A stretch of DNA of 64,000 nt from positions 666,031-730,030 of the forward strand of contig JAESIW010000020.1 of assembly GCA_016802295.1 (NCBI GenBank). The letters run 5' to 3'. The notes under the pieces are model-generated. The model had not been told where the DNA came from. It searched no databases and saw only the letters and a program-made list of their open reading frames with translations. The DNA comes from Brachionus rotundiformis. Lineage: Eukaryota; Rotifera; Eurotatoria; Ploima; Brachionidae. Shown one piece after another: positions 23,501-35,500 of the stretch; positions within the stretch are counted from its first letter, which is position 1, and the number at the start of each line of letters is the position of its first letter. The position numbers were made by a program, and so were the translations under genes.

Positions 23501-26500
23501 CAATGTCAAATTTCAGAAATTACAAAAGTACTTTAAAAAGTCATTTTTCAACTTATAATACAATTTTAAAACTAATTGTAGTGAGATAAAATATTTAAAA
23601 TCGGAAAATAATCAGCTAAAAATGGACTATCTGGACATTTTACAGTCATTTCTGGCATGCTCCAACGACTACCAAAATTCCAATAGCCCCAATCGAAATC
23701 TTAGCGTATCAAACTTGAATTTGTCTGACGATAATGATGCTTCAGCCTTCAACGATTCAATAAGGCAGTTCACTCTTTTTGGTGGTGACAAGCACAAAAA
23801 TAGGCTGAAAGAATACCTGGAGGAATGCCGCCGTAGTGATCCAAGTTTTCCTTCTTGGGAAAGCATCACCAGTAATGAATGCTTTGTAGATAAATACGGC
23901 TTTAAGTATAACAAACAAAATGAGTCTGGGCTTATCCATTACATTTGCCAGCAAATAAGTGTCTTCTACAAAAGTCAGCCAAGATTACAAGAGGTAAGTC
24001 TTTGGGAAAAAAAAATCAGAGAATGGAAAAATTCGCTTGAACCATGTAAAGAAATTAATCTCATGATACGTAACGGGATATTGCCAAAATATCGCACCGA
24101 GTTTTGGAATTTGTGCATTAGGAGGCAAGTGACAGATATCAAAAAATCCAAAGGACCTAATTATTATCAGTTTTTATGCAATCTTTCAAATGATCTACCA
24201 GTTAGAATATTTACATTTTTTTCTTAAAAAATAAATATATATTTTATTAATTTTTAGAAAGATATAATTAAGTTTGATCATCAAATATATTTGGATTTGT
24301 TCAGAACACTTCCGAACAATGTTAAATTTAGTTCAAAATTTTCCCAAGGAGTAAAGACATTAAAAAAATTGAATCTAATTTTTAATTTTTTTATAAAAGA
24401 TAAATCAACTACAAGAAGTATTGAGAGCATTTTGTCTATACAATCCAAGCATAGGATATTGCCAAGGCATGAATTTTATAGTTGGGATTGCGCTTCTTTT
24501 TCTTGAACCAGAGGACGCTTTTTGGTGCCTGGTAGCCATTACTGAAAAGCTTCTATTGCCTCACTACTTTGACTCGGGTCTAGTCGGCGCTCAAAGTGAT
24601 CAAATTTGTCTAAAACAGCTAATTGAGCTAAAAATACCAGAGCTTCATTACCATTTAGAAAAATTCGACATTGACATCTCTACAATAACCCTCAATTGGT
24701 TCATGGCTTTGTTCATTGATGCCTTGCCATTTGAAACAATGCTCAGAGTATGGGACTGTTTTTTGCTCGAGGGAACCAAAGTTTTGTTCAGATATTCATT
24801 GGCATTGTTGCACATGCACAAAAACTTCTTGGTAAAACACAATGATACCATTTCAATTTTCAAAGCTATCAAATACTCAGCCAGCGTTACATTCGATGTG
24901 GAAGAATTGACCAAAATTGCATTCAACAGTCTTAAGCCTTTTCCAAAGCGAAAAGAGATCGTCCAGAAACAGAGAACTTTTATCAAAGAATTGACATCTT
25001 TGTGGGAAAATAGGAAAAAAAACAATATTGATTCCATTGGTGAAGATTTGGAAAATTTTCATGATTTGAAAATATCAAGTGCCTGTTTTGTAAATGAGAA
25101 TGAAATTTGGGTGTGTAGTGGAAAACAAAATGAAGGCAATGTCATGGTTGCCAATATTGAGACCGGAAAAATGGCTGTTCAAAACATCAACGTAAGCTTA
25201 TCTTTTTTGTATTATCTAATTCAAAAAATTTAAGATGATAAAATTTTATTTTAAATAATTGTTTGATTATTTTTATTATCTATTTATGTATTTTGATTAA
25301 ATAAATACACAACAATGGTTTTTCCATCGTTCGTTGGAAAACAGTTTAGCGTTTCTTGGTTGAAGATGAGCTTAATTTTGGTATTTTTTTGCTGTAAAAT
25401 GAGTAAGCTGGTAGGTTTGTTATTCTGTGTGATTTGGCCTGAATCACGGTTTTGTGAAATTCAGTACAAAATGGCAAAAAGAACAGAAAAAAGTGTAAAA
25501 AAATTGAATAACTTTTTTTCTAAAGGTTTAAAATTAATTCTGAGAATGCAGAATGGTGCAACATTTAAAATTGCATCAAATATCTATGTCTGCTAATTTT
25601 GCAGAGTTCAGCAGAATAACAAACCCTTAAATTTCAATATAATCGAGTGTAGTGCATTTTGCAGAGATTTTGCACATCATTAGCAGACTCTTATAGTTGA
25701 TGCAACTTTGAATGTTGCACAATTCTGCATTCACATAATTAATTTTAAACTTTTAGAAAAAAAGTTATTTCATTTTTTTACACTTTGTTCTGTTCTTTTG
25801 TACTGAACTTCACAAAACCGTGAATCACTTTGAATAACTTCAGAGGAACAATGAGTTAATAAAATATAAGTGTGTTTTGAATAAACGTTTATTACAAAAT
25901 TAGTAAGCCAAAATATTAGTTCAAACTTTTATAATCACTACCCTTATTTATATTCAAACGTTATCATATTGATTAGTAATATAAAAGTTAGAATTAAAAT
26001 AAATTGAATATTAACTTTAAAACTAATGAACGATTAATATTCATAGTTTGGATTTGAATAGAAATATTAAATATTAAAAGGGATAATTTAAAATGAAATT
26101 GAAGATATATTTTATATCGTAACAGGTTGAATCAGATTCTGAATTAAAGTTGAAACTTTGTTCAATAAAAGCGACTGTAAGTTGGTTCTTCAAAACCTCA
26201 AAACCAAGATATCATATAACACTTGCTATATGTGAGCAACATCCTACAGTTTTTGCACTCACTTTACAATCACAATACCATGATTTATTAGCAAAGTAAA
26301 ATTTTTGATCAAATTTCAGGCGCTCAGTCTTGCTCAAACATTTTTAGATGCGCAATTAAATTTCATTGCATTTTTAGAAATTACAATCCTTTTTTTCAAA
26401 AGTTTGAAAATAAAGCTCTGAAATGTTAAAAGAATAAAAAATCAGCGATGAAATTTAATTGCGCATCTAAAAATGTCTGAGCAAGATTGAGCGCATGAAA

Positions 26501-29066
26501 TTTGATCAAAAATTTTACTTTGCTGATTTATTGGATCTTTTTCATTTGATTATAAAATTTAAAATGAATTCAAGACATGCAATACATTCGGTTTTTATTA
26601 AATATGATACATAAACCCAAGCTTTTGTAATCATTAGTTATATGAATTTGAATACTAACTTTTTTGAAATGGTCAACTTCCGGTCCCTGGAACCCAAAGA
26701 CAAGATTTAAAAATTAAAATTAAGTGCACTCTATTGTATTTTTGAACGGAGAATTCAAATATCATATTGGTTTTTTCAAAGTTCGACTTTCAGATTCAAA
26801 ATGTCCTTTGGCAAAAAAAACATACCAAAAAGTTGAAATTTAAAAAATAGTTCTATAAAGGCACCATCTCCAAGATACATTTTTGTATCGCTTAGCAAAT
26901 TTTAGAAAAATTGGTATCAGATGATTAAGGTATAGAAAAATATTCAACTACTTTTAATCAAAAATAATTTAGCGACTAAAATTTACCACAAATTAATAAA
27001 TTTACCCACTGAATTATGTAAAATCGACACTTTTTTTTTACTTTCGTAACTAATATATTTTATCCAATTAATTTAGTATATCATAACTAATGTGATATAA
27101 AAATGGCAAATGCCAATATTCTCTAAGATATTGAATACCGATTTCTTTTTTTAAGTTTTAAAACTTTATAGTAAAAATGTAATAAAAAAATAACTATTTT
27201 GATATAGATACAACTCATAAAGTAAAAAAAATAAAAAGAATTAATTTTCATTTGATTTGTATCGTTGCTCCATTTTTAATTATATTTTTTTATATTTTCA
27301 TCATTTTATTGTAAAATTCATTAATGGAGAGTTTGAATGAAGATTTATTTATTAAATTCTTAAATTATTAAATGAGCAGGAATTTTATTAACTTAGTGAT
27401 AATAAATAGTAAAGATTTGACATATTATTTATTTAGTTTTAATCTTATCTTAAATTAATTACTTATTTATGTATTAGTTAATTTTTACTTTTATTTCTGG
27501 TAAGGTTTACTCACGTTCAAAATAATTGTATTTAAAAAATATTATCTTTATATTTAAATTTTTTTCTATTATGACAAAAATATATTTATCCTAACTTTAA
27601 GACTGACTGCAAAGTTTTGTGTATGGTCTTCCTGGAAGACTTAGACATGGTTTTAATGGGCTTAATATCAAAGGAACTTGTGGCTTATCATTCAATGAAG
27701 TAATCTTATACAGACATCTAAATATGCTTATTATTTTTGTCCAAAAGACAATATCTATGGAGTGTTAAGCTTAAAGATTCAATCCTCCACATGGTGAGCG
27801 TAAGAAACCCTCATGGGGGATACATAATGTATTGTGCTCTTGCCAATGGATGTCTAACTTACATAGAAATAAATTCCTTATCCCAACCATGTGACATTTT
27901 CGATGTAAATGTATCCATAAATCCATTAAACTATATCGAACAAATAACTGATGAAGAAAATCTATCTAATTGTTTATGGATTGCTTCCGTGAATGAAGTC
28001 TATGTTTTAAATCAAAAGTAATTGTATTAAAACTAATTGGCTTACATTTTTTAATTTAATTCTTAAGACTACTCTCAAATGAATCTAAATTTCAAGTAGC
28101 TGAGAACCAATATGGTCCCATACAAATGCTTAAGCGATCAAAATATGGAGTTTTTCTCTCAATAAAGGACTCATCCATATTACACTTGTACGACATCCAG
28201 ACTCATAGATGCAAGCTTCTATTCGACCTGCGTCTCAATATCAAACTCAACATTGACACTGATGATGATTTCTGCTATGCCAAATCTCGTCTTACGTGCT
28301 ATCTGCCATTTGATGATATGATTCTGGTTGGTACTGGAGATGGTTTTCTTTTTATCTATTCAATAGAAAGGTTTGAGAAAAAAAAATTGGATAAATTTCA
28401 CAAAAAGTTTAGCTTGAGAACACCTATGCTAAAGCATAATAATTATAGGAGAAATTTTTCCATAGTACCACAGTTATTGGAAAAAATATTGGAAAATAAA
28501 ACAAATAGAAAAAGCATTAAGCGCAACTTTTCATTGCCTTCTGTGCTGAATAAAGCAGGTGTTGGATCAAGCTTGAGGAAAACAAATAGTCACAGTGCTT
28601 TAAAGACAACAGTGGCACAAAATGATTTTGGAAGTTTGTGCCATTTTAAATTTAGAATTCATAAAAATGAAGAAAAAAATTACGATTTTAATATGAATCT
28701 TGTTACTAAAGTCAAAATAAGTGATCAGCCTGTTAAGTCAATTTTATGGAAAAAGTAAGCACCAATTTCTTTTTCAAAAGTTATAAAATTTATTAAATTT
28801 TTTCAAAAAAGAATCAATAATCAGGATTTAGTGTTCACTTGTTCCGGAAGCTATGGTGATGATGAGACATTGCTCAAGTGGACAAGAAACACAGAGGTAA
28901 ACAATAAGATTTTATCTTAATTTTAAACAAATTATATTTATGAAAATAAATTTAGAACAATTGGATCAATGAGCCATTTATTGAAATATGTCCATACACT
29001 AATGTTCCCAAGAGGCCAATGTATGCAAAAATCGAATACTTTCAAAATTTAAAAAGAAAAAATTAA
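20573..29066 (+). CDS. TBC RabGAP with coiled coil and WD40-like C-terminus
   Basis: Twelve exons: 20573-20786, 20896-21037, 21097-21215, 23413-23527, 23582-24200, 24258-24350, 24400-25191, 27602-27699, 27748-28017, 28068-28754, 28812-28896, 28956-29066; 1114 residues. TBC proteins speed GTP hydrolysis on Rab GTPases. Order: basic N-terminus (KSFFKKKR), Ser-rich region, coiled coil (about 120-220), TBC domain (about 355-575), WD40-like strands (about 660-1114). The TBC domain has IRNGILPKYRTEFW, the arginine finger in IYLDLFRTLP (about 418) and the glutamine finger in YCQGMN (about 454), so it should be catalytic. The part before the TBC resembles TBC1D2-type proteins. WD-like segments include NEIWVCSGKQNEGNVMVAN and MILVGTGDGFLFIYS. 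Start could be the first Met or Met9. Introns 3 and 7 exceed 2 kb and hold transposons. Confidence 0.8.
21325..21625 (-). mobile_element. LINE fragment in TBC gene intron 3
   Basis: Minus strand reads TWNPSIKMDVDELQKVEKRF and further LINE C-terminal motifs (SGIGCLRVW) in shifted frames. It is a 5'- and 3'-truncated non-LTR reverse-transcriptase fragment, antisense to the host gene. Confidence 0.7.
22058..22284. mobile_element. foldback element, 227 bp, in TBC gene intron 3
   Basis: The left end CGGTCCAGATTAAGACCATA and the right end, read inwards CGGTCCAAATTTAAGACCAT, are inverted copies extending about 30 bp through ATAAAAATA. The interior is nearly pure A/T. No coding and no clear target duplication. 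Probably a non-autonomous MITE. Confidence 0.65.
25448..25819. mobile_element. MITE family A, copy 1 (TBC gene intron 7)
   Basis: Terminal inverted repeats of about 100 bp start GGTTTTGTGAA at both ends. The flanks are CTGAATCAC and GTGAATCAC, an 8/9-bp target duplication. Length 372 bp. The interior carries GAATGCAGAATGGTGCAACA and its inverse, so the single strand folds almost entirely. Non-coding. A second copy is at 49636-49998. An 8-9-bp duplication suggests mobilisation by a hAT or MULE transposase. Confidence 0.88.
26290..26524. mobile_element. MITE family B, copy 1 (TBC gene intron 7)
   Basis: A 235-bp foldback element with arms AGCAAAGTAAAATTTTTGAT...GCGCTCA...TTTTAGATGCGCAATT and the inverted counterpart. 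It is bounded by the 8-bp direct repeat GATTTATT (26282-26289 and 26525-26532). Non-coding. A second copy of exactly the same length lies at 30758-30992 in the opposite orientation. 8-bp duplications point to the hAT superfamily. Confidence 0.9.
26533..27601. other. rest of TBC gene intron 7
   Basis: AT-rich intronic sequence, nothing recognised. The stretch 25316-25447, just left of MITE A, is less AT-rich and may be another transposon scrap. Confidence 0.4.
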
Positions 29067-29429
29067 AATTTTTTCGCTGGTTTTATTTTAGCTTTTAAAT
29101 TTTTGTGTAACAAAGTTATTTTTTTTAAATTTTAAAAACTTCAAAAAATATGTTCATGATCTTTTATTCTAGAGTTTTTTGGTAAAAAAGTGTTTATAAC
29201 TTATTCTTTTATTTTTTAATTTTGAAAATATTGAAAATACTTATATATCTGTTTCCTATATATTATATTAATGACAATTAATGAACAAATTTGTTAGTTA
29301 GTTAATAATTAAGTAATTTTTGCTGCGGTTCTACTAAATTCAGCTCCCAGAAGCTATTTCAGTCAATTCCATTTTCTTTAACAGGTTTTTTTATCTTTTC
29401 TAAAAGTACACTCGATCTTTCTTGATCAA

Positions 29430-29690
29430 ATTTTTCCATGATATGGTAACGAGGAATAATAGTAGTCGGCATTGGTCACGTAGGACACCAAAGCATACCT
29501 AAGACTTACCAGACACTTATCAAGAGTCAAGTCTGGTTTACAAATGTAGATCAAATGAGGAAGGCCAGGACAGACAAAATGGAACTGAATTTGTTCAATA
29601 GCAAAACAGTTCCATTTTGAAACCACCCTGTTTTTCAAGAAACTGTATTTAAAACAGCCTTGGTTTACAGTTTTCAAGACTTTTCAGGCC
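29430..29690 (-). mobile_element. LINE C-terminal fragment
   Basis: Minus strand reads KYSFLKNRVVSKWNCFAIEQ, matching the F..RVV..WN.LP tail common to Jockey/CR1-like reverse transcriptases, followed by less clear sequence. Short and degraded. Confidence 0.45.
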
Positions 29691-29704
29691 TAAATCAAAC
29701 ATTC

Positions 29705-30604
29705 CCCAGAAACCGATTCCCGTTCAGATCTTAATTAAGATCATCAGGATTCCTAATAGGAATCTTTTAGTTTTCCTACGAATTTTCTTTACTTGGTCTA
29801 TATCAGATCCTAATCCAGGACGGTATAGGATCCTAAAAGAATTTCCTAAATACTCGTTTGGGCAATTAGGATTTTATAGGATTGCAAAAATATTACCAGA
29901 TAATAATATCAAGAAATTATAGGAAAAAAAAGGAAACTTGACGGATCTTTCAAAATTTAATTCAAGAATTTTTAAGATTTAACTTTAAGTTTTGTTTATT
30001 TGGATTCAGATTTTTAAGTTTTTCTAATTGTAAGGCAGATCATTTTAAAGGATTCTATTAAGAATATTAGTTCAAATTCTTAAAAATTCTTTGTCAAATA
30101 AGATCTTATAAGAATTTTGTCAAGAGTATTTAGTGATCATATTTAGATTTTTGCTTCTACGAATACCTAAGAGTGTCTACAAGATCTTAAATAAGAATTA
30201 GTTTCTGGGACTATTTTAGATCTTTAAAGATTCTTATTTAAAGGGAAAAAAAAGAATATTTGATTAAGAATCCTATTAAGAATCCAACAAAATCTTAAAT
30301 TATTGGTTTAACTTTTTATCCTTAAGATTCCTAAGTAAGAAATTAACAAGATCCTATGAAAATCGGGATTCTTAAAGTATCTTATTTAGTATCTTAGAGG
30401 GTTCCTAATAAGATGGTTTGAAATGATTTGATAAGATTTCATTTAAGAATCCAACAAGAATCTTAATAAAACTCTTAAAAAATCTTGTCTAGATTGGATT
30501 CAATAAGAATTTTGTCAGGATAATTTAAAGATCCTATCAAGAATCCTGCTCCTAATAACTTCTGAAAGTTCCTACAAGATCCTAGTTAGGAATTGGTTCC
30601 TGGG
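29705..30604. mobile_element. 900-bp element of AGGATTC-type motifs with inverted ends
   Basis: The left end reads CCCAGAAACCGATTCC; the right end read inwards is CCCAGGAACCAATTCC. Between them the sequence is built from dozens of imperfect copies, in both orientations, of motifs like AAGAATCCTA and AGGATTCTTA. An internal copy of the end sequence sits at about 30190-30204. Non-coding, no clear target duplication. A similar motif-rich stretch lies at 35640-36620. It could be a MITE grown from internal satellite-like repeats. Confidence 0.65.
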
Positions 30605-30757
30605 TCTTTTCTGTAAGCGACTAAAAGCATTTAGACAATTTTCTAATTTAACAAAGTATCCTATTCGCTTTGGAAGCCGTTCCTTCTTAAGTCTTCTGAC
30701 ATTAGGACAAAAAAAAGGAAAATATTAAAAAAAATAACATAAAAAACCCTTTTAATC

Positions 30758-30992
30758 AGAAAAGTAAAATTTTTGATCAAATTTCAAGCGCTCAATCTTG
30801 CTCAGACATTTTTAGATGCGCAATTAAATTTCATCGCTGATTTTTTATTCTTTTAACATTTCAGAGCTTTATTTTCAAACTTTTGAAAAAAAGGATTGTA
30901 ATTTCTAAAAATGCAATGAAATTTAATTGCGCATCTAAAAATGTTTGAGCAAGACTGAGCGCCTGAAATTTGATCAAAAATTTTACTTTGCC
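30758..30992. mobile_element. MITE family B, copy 2
   Basis: 235 bp, inverted relative to the copy at 26290-26524 and highly similar throughout, including the internal non-palindromic part (AAAATAAAGCTCTGAAATG on one strand). Bounded by the 8-bp direct repeat TTTTAATC at 30750-30757 and 30993-31000. Non-coding. Confidence 0.9.
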
Positions 30993-31000
30993 TTTTAATC

Positions 31001-31430
31001 TCATTGTTTGTGATTACAAATATACGATCAGTTTTCTTTCCGCGTAAAATAAATTGCAACAAAAATAATTAATAAAAAAATACTGAAATTAGTGTCCATT
31101 TTATTGAATATAATCTTAAGCATTATGAACTTGAGTATTGTAACTATTTTACACAAAAAATTTCGGACTTAGGCATTTGTAGTAGTTGCGAGGGGTCAGA
31201 TTCTGATTCAAGTATTAATGACGAAGCATCGCCATATAAATTTTTTTGTACCTTTAGCGGTAAAAATATACCAATTCTATTATTTCTGTTATATTTTATA
31301 AAGTTTACCTCAAAAAAAAAAATTGTAATTAATTTCATTTTTTTTTAAATATAATTGACACGCTATACAAATAGTAGAATCGTAATTAAAACGTAAGTAA
31401 TAGTAAAAACGTTTTAAAATAAAAAGTTTC
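31001..31430. other. spacer, no gene seen
   Basis: AT-rich. A patch at 31160-31260 (plus strand reading SCEGSDSDSSINDEAS) is mildly protein-like but has no start or splice support. Confidence 0.35.
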
Positions 31431-31439
31431 ACTCGAAGT

Positions 31440-31791
31440 TCTGTATACCGAGGTTAAAAAACGGTGAAGGCTCGGTCGGTATCTGGGGAAGCATTTTCTA
31501 CAAAATCACTTGTATATGCAACATTTTTACTTGACGAATAAATCAATTTGTCTGTATTAACACTTTGGATAACTCTTATTTTGGCCAACTGACCCTTGAA
31601 TTTTTCAACAATATAGCACATACCGTTCACTCATTGAGTAACTGGTTCAAAGAAAAGTATATTGATGTTCAGCCATTGAGTGCCCGTTCACCAGATCTCA
31701 ACCTAATCGAGAACTTATGGTCTTACAAAAATGCCAAAATCGTAAACACTAGAGTAACCCTTATTGAGCATTTAAAAACGATTAAATTTTA
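31440..31791 (+). mobile_element. Tc1/mariner transposase C-terminal remnant
   Basis: The first part reads GEGSVGIWGSIFYKI in a broken frame. The second part (31565-31791) has SLSNWFKEKYIDVQPLSA then RSPDLNLIENLW, the SPDLNPIENLW signature with the last catalytic residue of Tc1 transposases. Stops and missing N-terminal half: dead. Confidence 0.85.
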
Positions 31792-32562
31792 AAAATTTAA
31801 AATTTTGAACATTTTTTTTATTAATTGTCAAATAAATTTATTAAAAAAAAATACTGAAATTATTGTCAATTTTATTGAATAAAATCTAAAATATTATAAA
31901 TTATTATTAATTGTATCCATTTTTTCTATAGAATTTTTTCTGGATTTGATTTTTTTGTTTTATGTTTTTCGATTGATGACAGATAAAAATTCTTAAAAAA
32001 TGCCGCTTATTTTATTTTCCCGTCTTATATACAGGTTAAAACAATCTTTTTGTTAGCAAAAAAAAAATTCAGTTAGTCTATCATTCAAAAAGTATGTCCT
32101 TGGTTCACGGTTTGGTCATTTTCAATTTTCTAGTTAATCACAGAGGTGCCGGACAATTTTGGAGGATGTAGGGTCCTATTTAGAATGATAATAAAAATAA
32201 CAATTAATCCATTAACTATTGAATTTTATAAAATATAAAATATATTTATTAAAAAAAAATTTTTTTTTGAAGTAGTATTAAATTTTCATCAATTTATTAA
32301 TAAATTTTTTTATTCTAATATATCTAAAACAATTATCATATAAAATTAACAAGATATTTGTATAGGATCAAAATCATTATGACCCATTTTAAAAGCTATT
32401 CAAAAATTGATTTTTTATTCAAATTAAAAAATAATTTCAACTCGTAAGTTTAATCGCAACCATGGCTACACACACTCATTGCTAATAAGCTCTAAAAACC
32501 GAGTATAGAAACGTGAAAAAATCATAAAAAAATCTAATTATTATCTAAATAATATCTAAAAA
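31792..32562. other. AT-rich spacer, no gene seen
   Basis: Nothing recognised. It lies directly upstream of the coiled-coil gene and may include its promoter. Confidence 0.4.
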
Positions 32563-35500
32563 ATGAGCTGTTGCATGGGCTTTTTTAAAAAAAGACGTGG
32601 CAAAAGTTTGGTAAGTTAAATGAAATATTTGAAGCGTGATTTTCTTAATAAAATTAAACCAAAAGCCTCCTGGCGGAACCCAGACGAAAAAAAGCGAGCC
32701 AAATTCGACCATTGCCAAGCTAATCAATGCAAGTTTGCCAAATATCGATCTCAAAGAAGACCAGAGGAGCAAGCGAGATGCAAGCTCGCGGTTAACTTCC
32801 CGGAACAATGACGAAGATGAGACTCTTAATGACGAGAATGAGATTTACCCAGCTCCGTTGAGCTTCCGCGAGCCAGCCTCTCCTGAGCTGGACACGGAGC
32901 CAAAAACTCGCACTTGGGATCAAGAGACAGATGTCCTTAAGAGTTTAGATCAAAATTTAAAAAAAGAATTGAGACAAAATGGACAAAAAAGTGCCCGAAG
33001 TGGACATGATTCAAATATGGCAAAGAGTGTGGTAGAAGAGACCATTTATGGAGAAATAAAAATAGAAGAACTTCAAAAATTTGTCAACAATTTCAACACA
33101 GATAGAGAAGAAAATTCTAATCTAAAATCGGAGAATAAAAATTTGTCCATTGAAATTGGTAAACTGAAATCAGAGCTATTGGAACGTGAGATAAAGTGGA
33201 AAGAAGAAAACGATTTCTTAATATCAACTGTGCACTCGGCGTTGTCCAAAGATTTGAGAAGTGACAAAGAAAATGAAGCCTTGGTCAATCTTTTTGTGTC
33301 AAAACAAGCTGAAAAAAATGAGTCTTTAATCAAAGAGCAAACCAATGTGATAGAACATTTAAAATTGAGGTGCTCGGCTTATGAAAATGAAATTAAAACT
33401 TTGGTCCGAAATCAAAATGAATCGGCACTTTATGGCCAAGTAAATCAGCTTCATTTAGAGATAAATCTATTACGAAATCTGGTTTACAGACTCAATGTTG
33501 AATTGAGCCATTATCAGGCTAAAAATCAAAGTCCAGCTCTCAAATCATCACTAAAGGTTATTTAAAAAAAATTAATTCTTTTGGTTAAATTATCTTTTGG
33601 TTAAATTATGTAGAAAATTGATATATCTAGTCTTCCTTCCAGAGGGCCCATTCCTATTTGGCTGGTAAGTTTAAAATCAAAATTTATTGGTATTTTTGTG
33701 ATATGGCAATTGGAAAAATAAGAAATAAAATTTTATTCAGATGTTATGATCGATGTATTGTTTTGTTTATTAACTATTTTTTAAATTAAAATTAAGATTA
33801 AATTTTTGTTAATGAGTTTTTTTTTTAAAGGGAATCAATACATTATAATTGTTGATAGTTAAATAGCGAATATTTTTGTTTATTAATTTATTAAAATGTT
33901 ATTTTAAAGATAAATTCAAAATATTTGTCCCCATTGATTGCTGCCTATGACGACAAAATAAGAGAAAAGGAGACAAAAATAAATTTTTTTCAGGTATTTA
34001 TAAATATTGTTTATAAAATTTAAAACAAAAAGTAAAACAAAAATTTCACTTTTAAATATGAAGCTATTTTAAGTAAACTGGATAAAATTAAAATAATTTA
34101 AAATATTAATTAATTAGTGCTTAAAGGTATAGTTACCTTACTAAAATTTATGAAAAGAAAGTAATCTTAAATTAAATTCTATTTTATTCTTATAAAAATT
34201 TTACAAGAAACTATAAATCAAAATTTATTTCAAAAAATTAATTTACAGAACCATATTTTTTTACTTCAAAAATCTCCATCAGAACCCAAAAATAAAACTA
34301 AAGAATGATTTTCCATAGGTTGTCTTTCGTAATCTTTGTTTTTTTGTTATACCAATTTTGCAGAGCTCTGTTCCTACCTTTCATTATAGGTACATGTCCA
34401 AGCCAACGTTGTCTTTCACTCTTCCATTGACTCATTAACTTGGAATTAAAATTTTTATTTATTTTTTGCTCTTTTAAATGTAATTAAAAATTAAATTTTT
34501 TGCCAATTTAAATAACCATTTGGCTTTGGTGTGAGACGTAAGACTAAACTAGAAAAAAAAAGGGTTAATTCAACTGATTTTTTTTGAATAATTTATATGT
34601 GTTTGATAAAATTAATTAGCAGTAGTAATGGAACTAGTTAAGCTCAAGCCATAGCTTACACTGTTTGGTAATTCCACATATTTACCACTCTTTTCGCCAA
34701 GAAAGGGTTAATTATTAAACAATGAATATGATTCTAGTGATGAATAAAATAATGATAATAAGTTTATGATATGTATGAAATTTTTGATTTTTTTTAAATA
34801 AAAACACAAAATTGCGGTTTTATAAGCTGACTTTAATTTTTGAGTTTTTAAAAGTCTGAAAAAATTACTAATATATAGGTAATGGGGTTTGCAAAAAAGA
34901 TCCCGGAAAAGTTAAAAAATGTCAAAATTTTTCCGATTTTTTTCCGAAAAAATTTTCAATTTTTTTTTTTCAAGATAACCAGTTCAGAATATATAGAGCA
35001 TTTAATTCTCTATCAGAAAATGTGTCGATCGAGTAGAGTCGTCTGATTAAGTTCTGAGATAAAAACGCTTAAATAAGATATACTTTATATAAGGCTGTAA
35101 AGATAAAAAAAGCCAAAAATTTTTGACCCCCCCTAAAATTTTGGCTAAACCTAGGTTTTCATATACGGAGAATTCAAAAATGAGGTCGAAATCCGTATCT
35201 GTACTTTATCTTAGAAATTTGTACAGTAAAACGTTTTTTTCAACAAATATTGTCCCATTTCCTTATAATCATAGGCGATATTTTACCTTTTCGCGATGTA
35301 ATACTTTAGTGGTTCTTTTCAGATTGTATCTTTTTGATTCCAGTTCAGGACATTGACAGACATTTATTCCATTCTTTAGTTTAACAATCTCATAGCCATT
35401 TATTATCTTATAAAATTGTATCAAGTCAACTCGGGTCTTTTTTGTTTATAAATCTGACGATTCCAGCTTGTTCAATCTTTCCTAATATATTAAAACTTCT

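Noticed and set aside
25315..25596. 93-codon open frame beginning in intron 7 of the TBC gene
   Set aside because: It runs into MITE A, so its second half is only the repeat translated.
30853..31062. 69-codon minus-strand frame
   Set aside because: It is the translation of MITE B copy 2; non-coding repeat.
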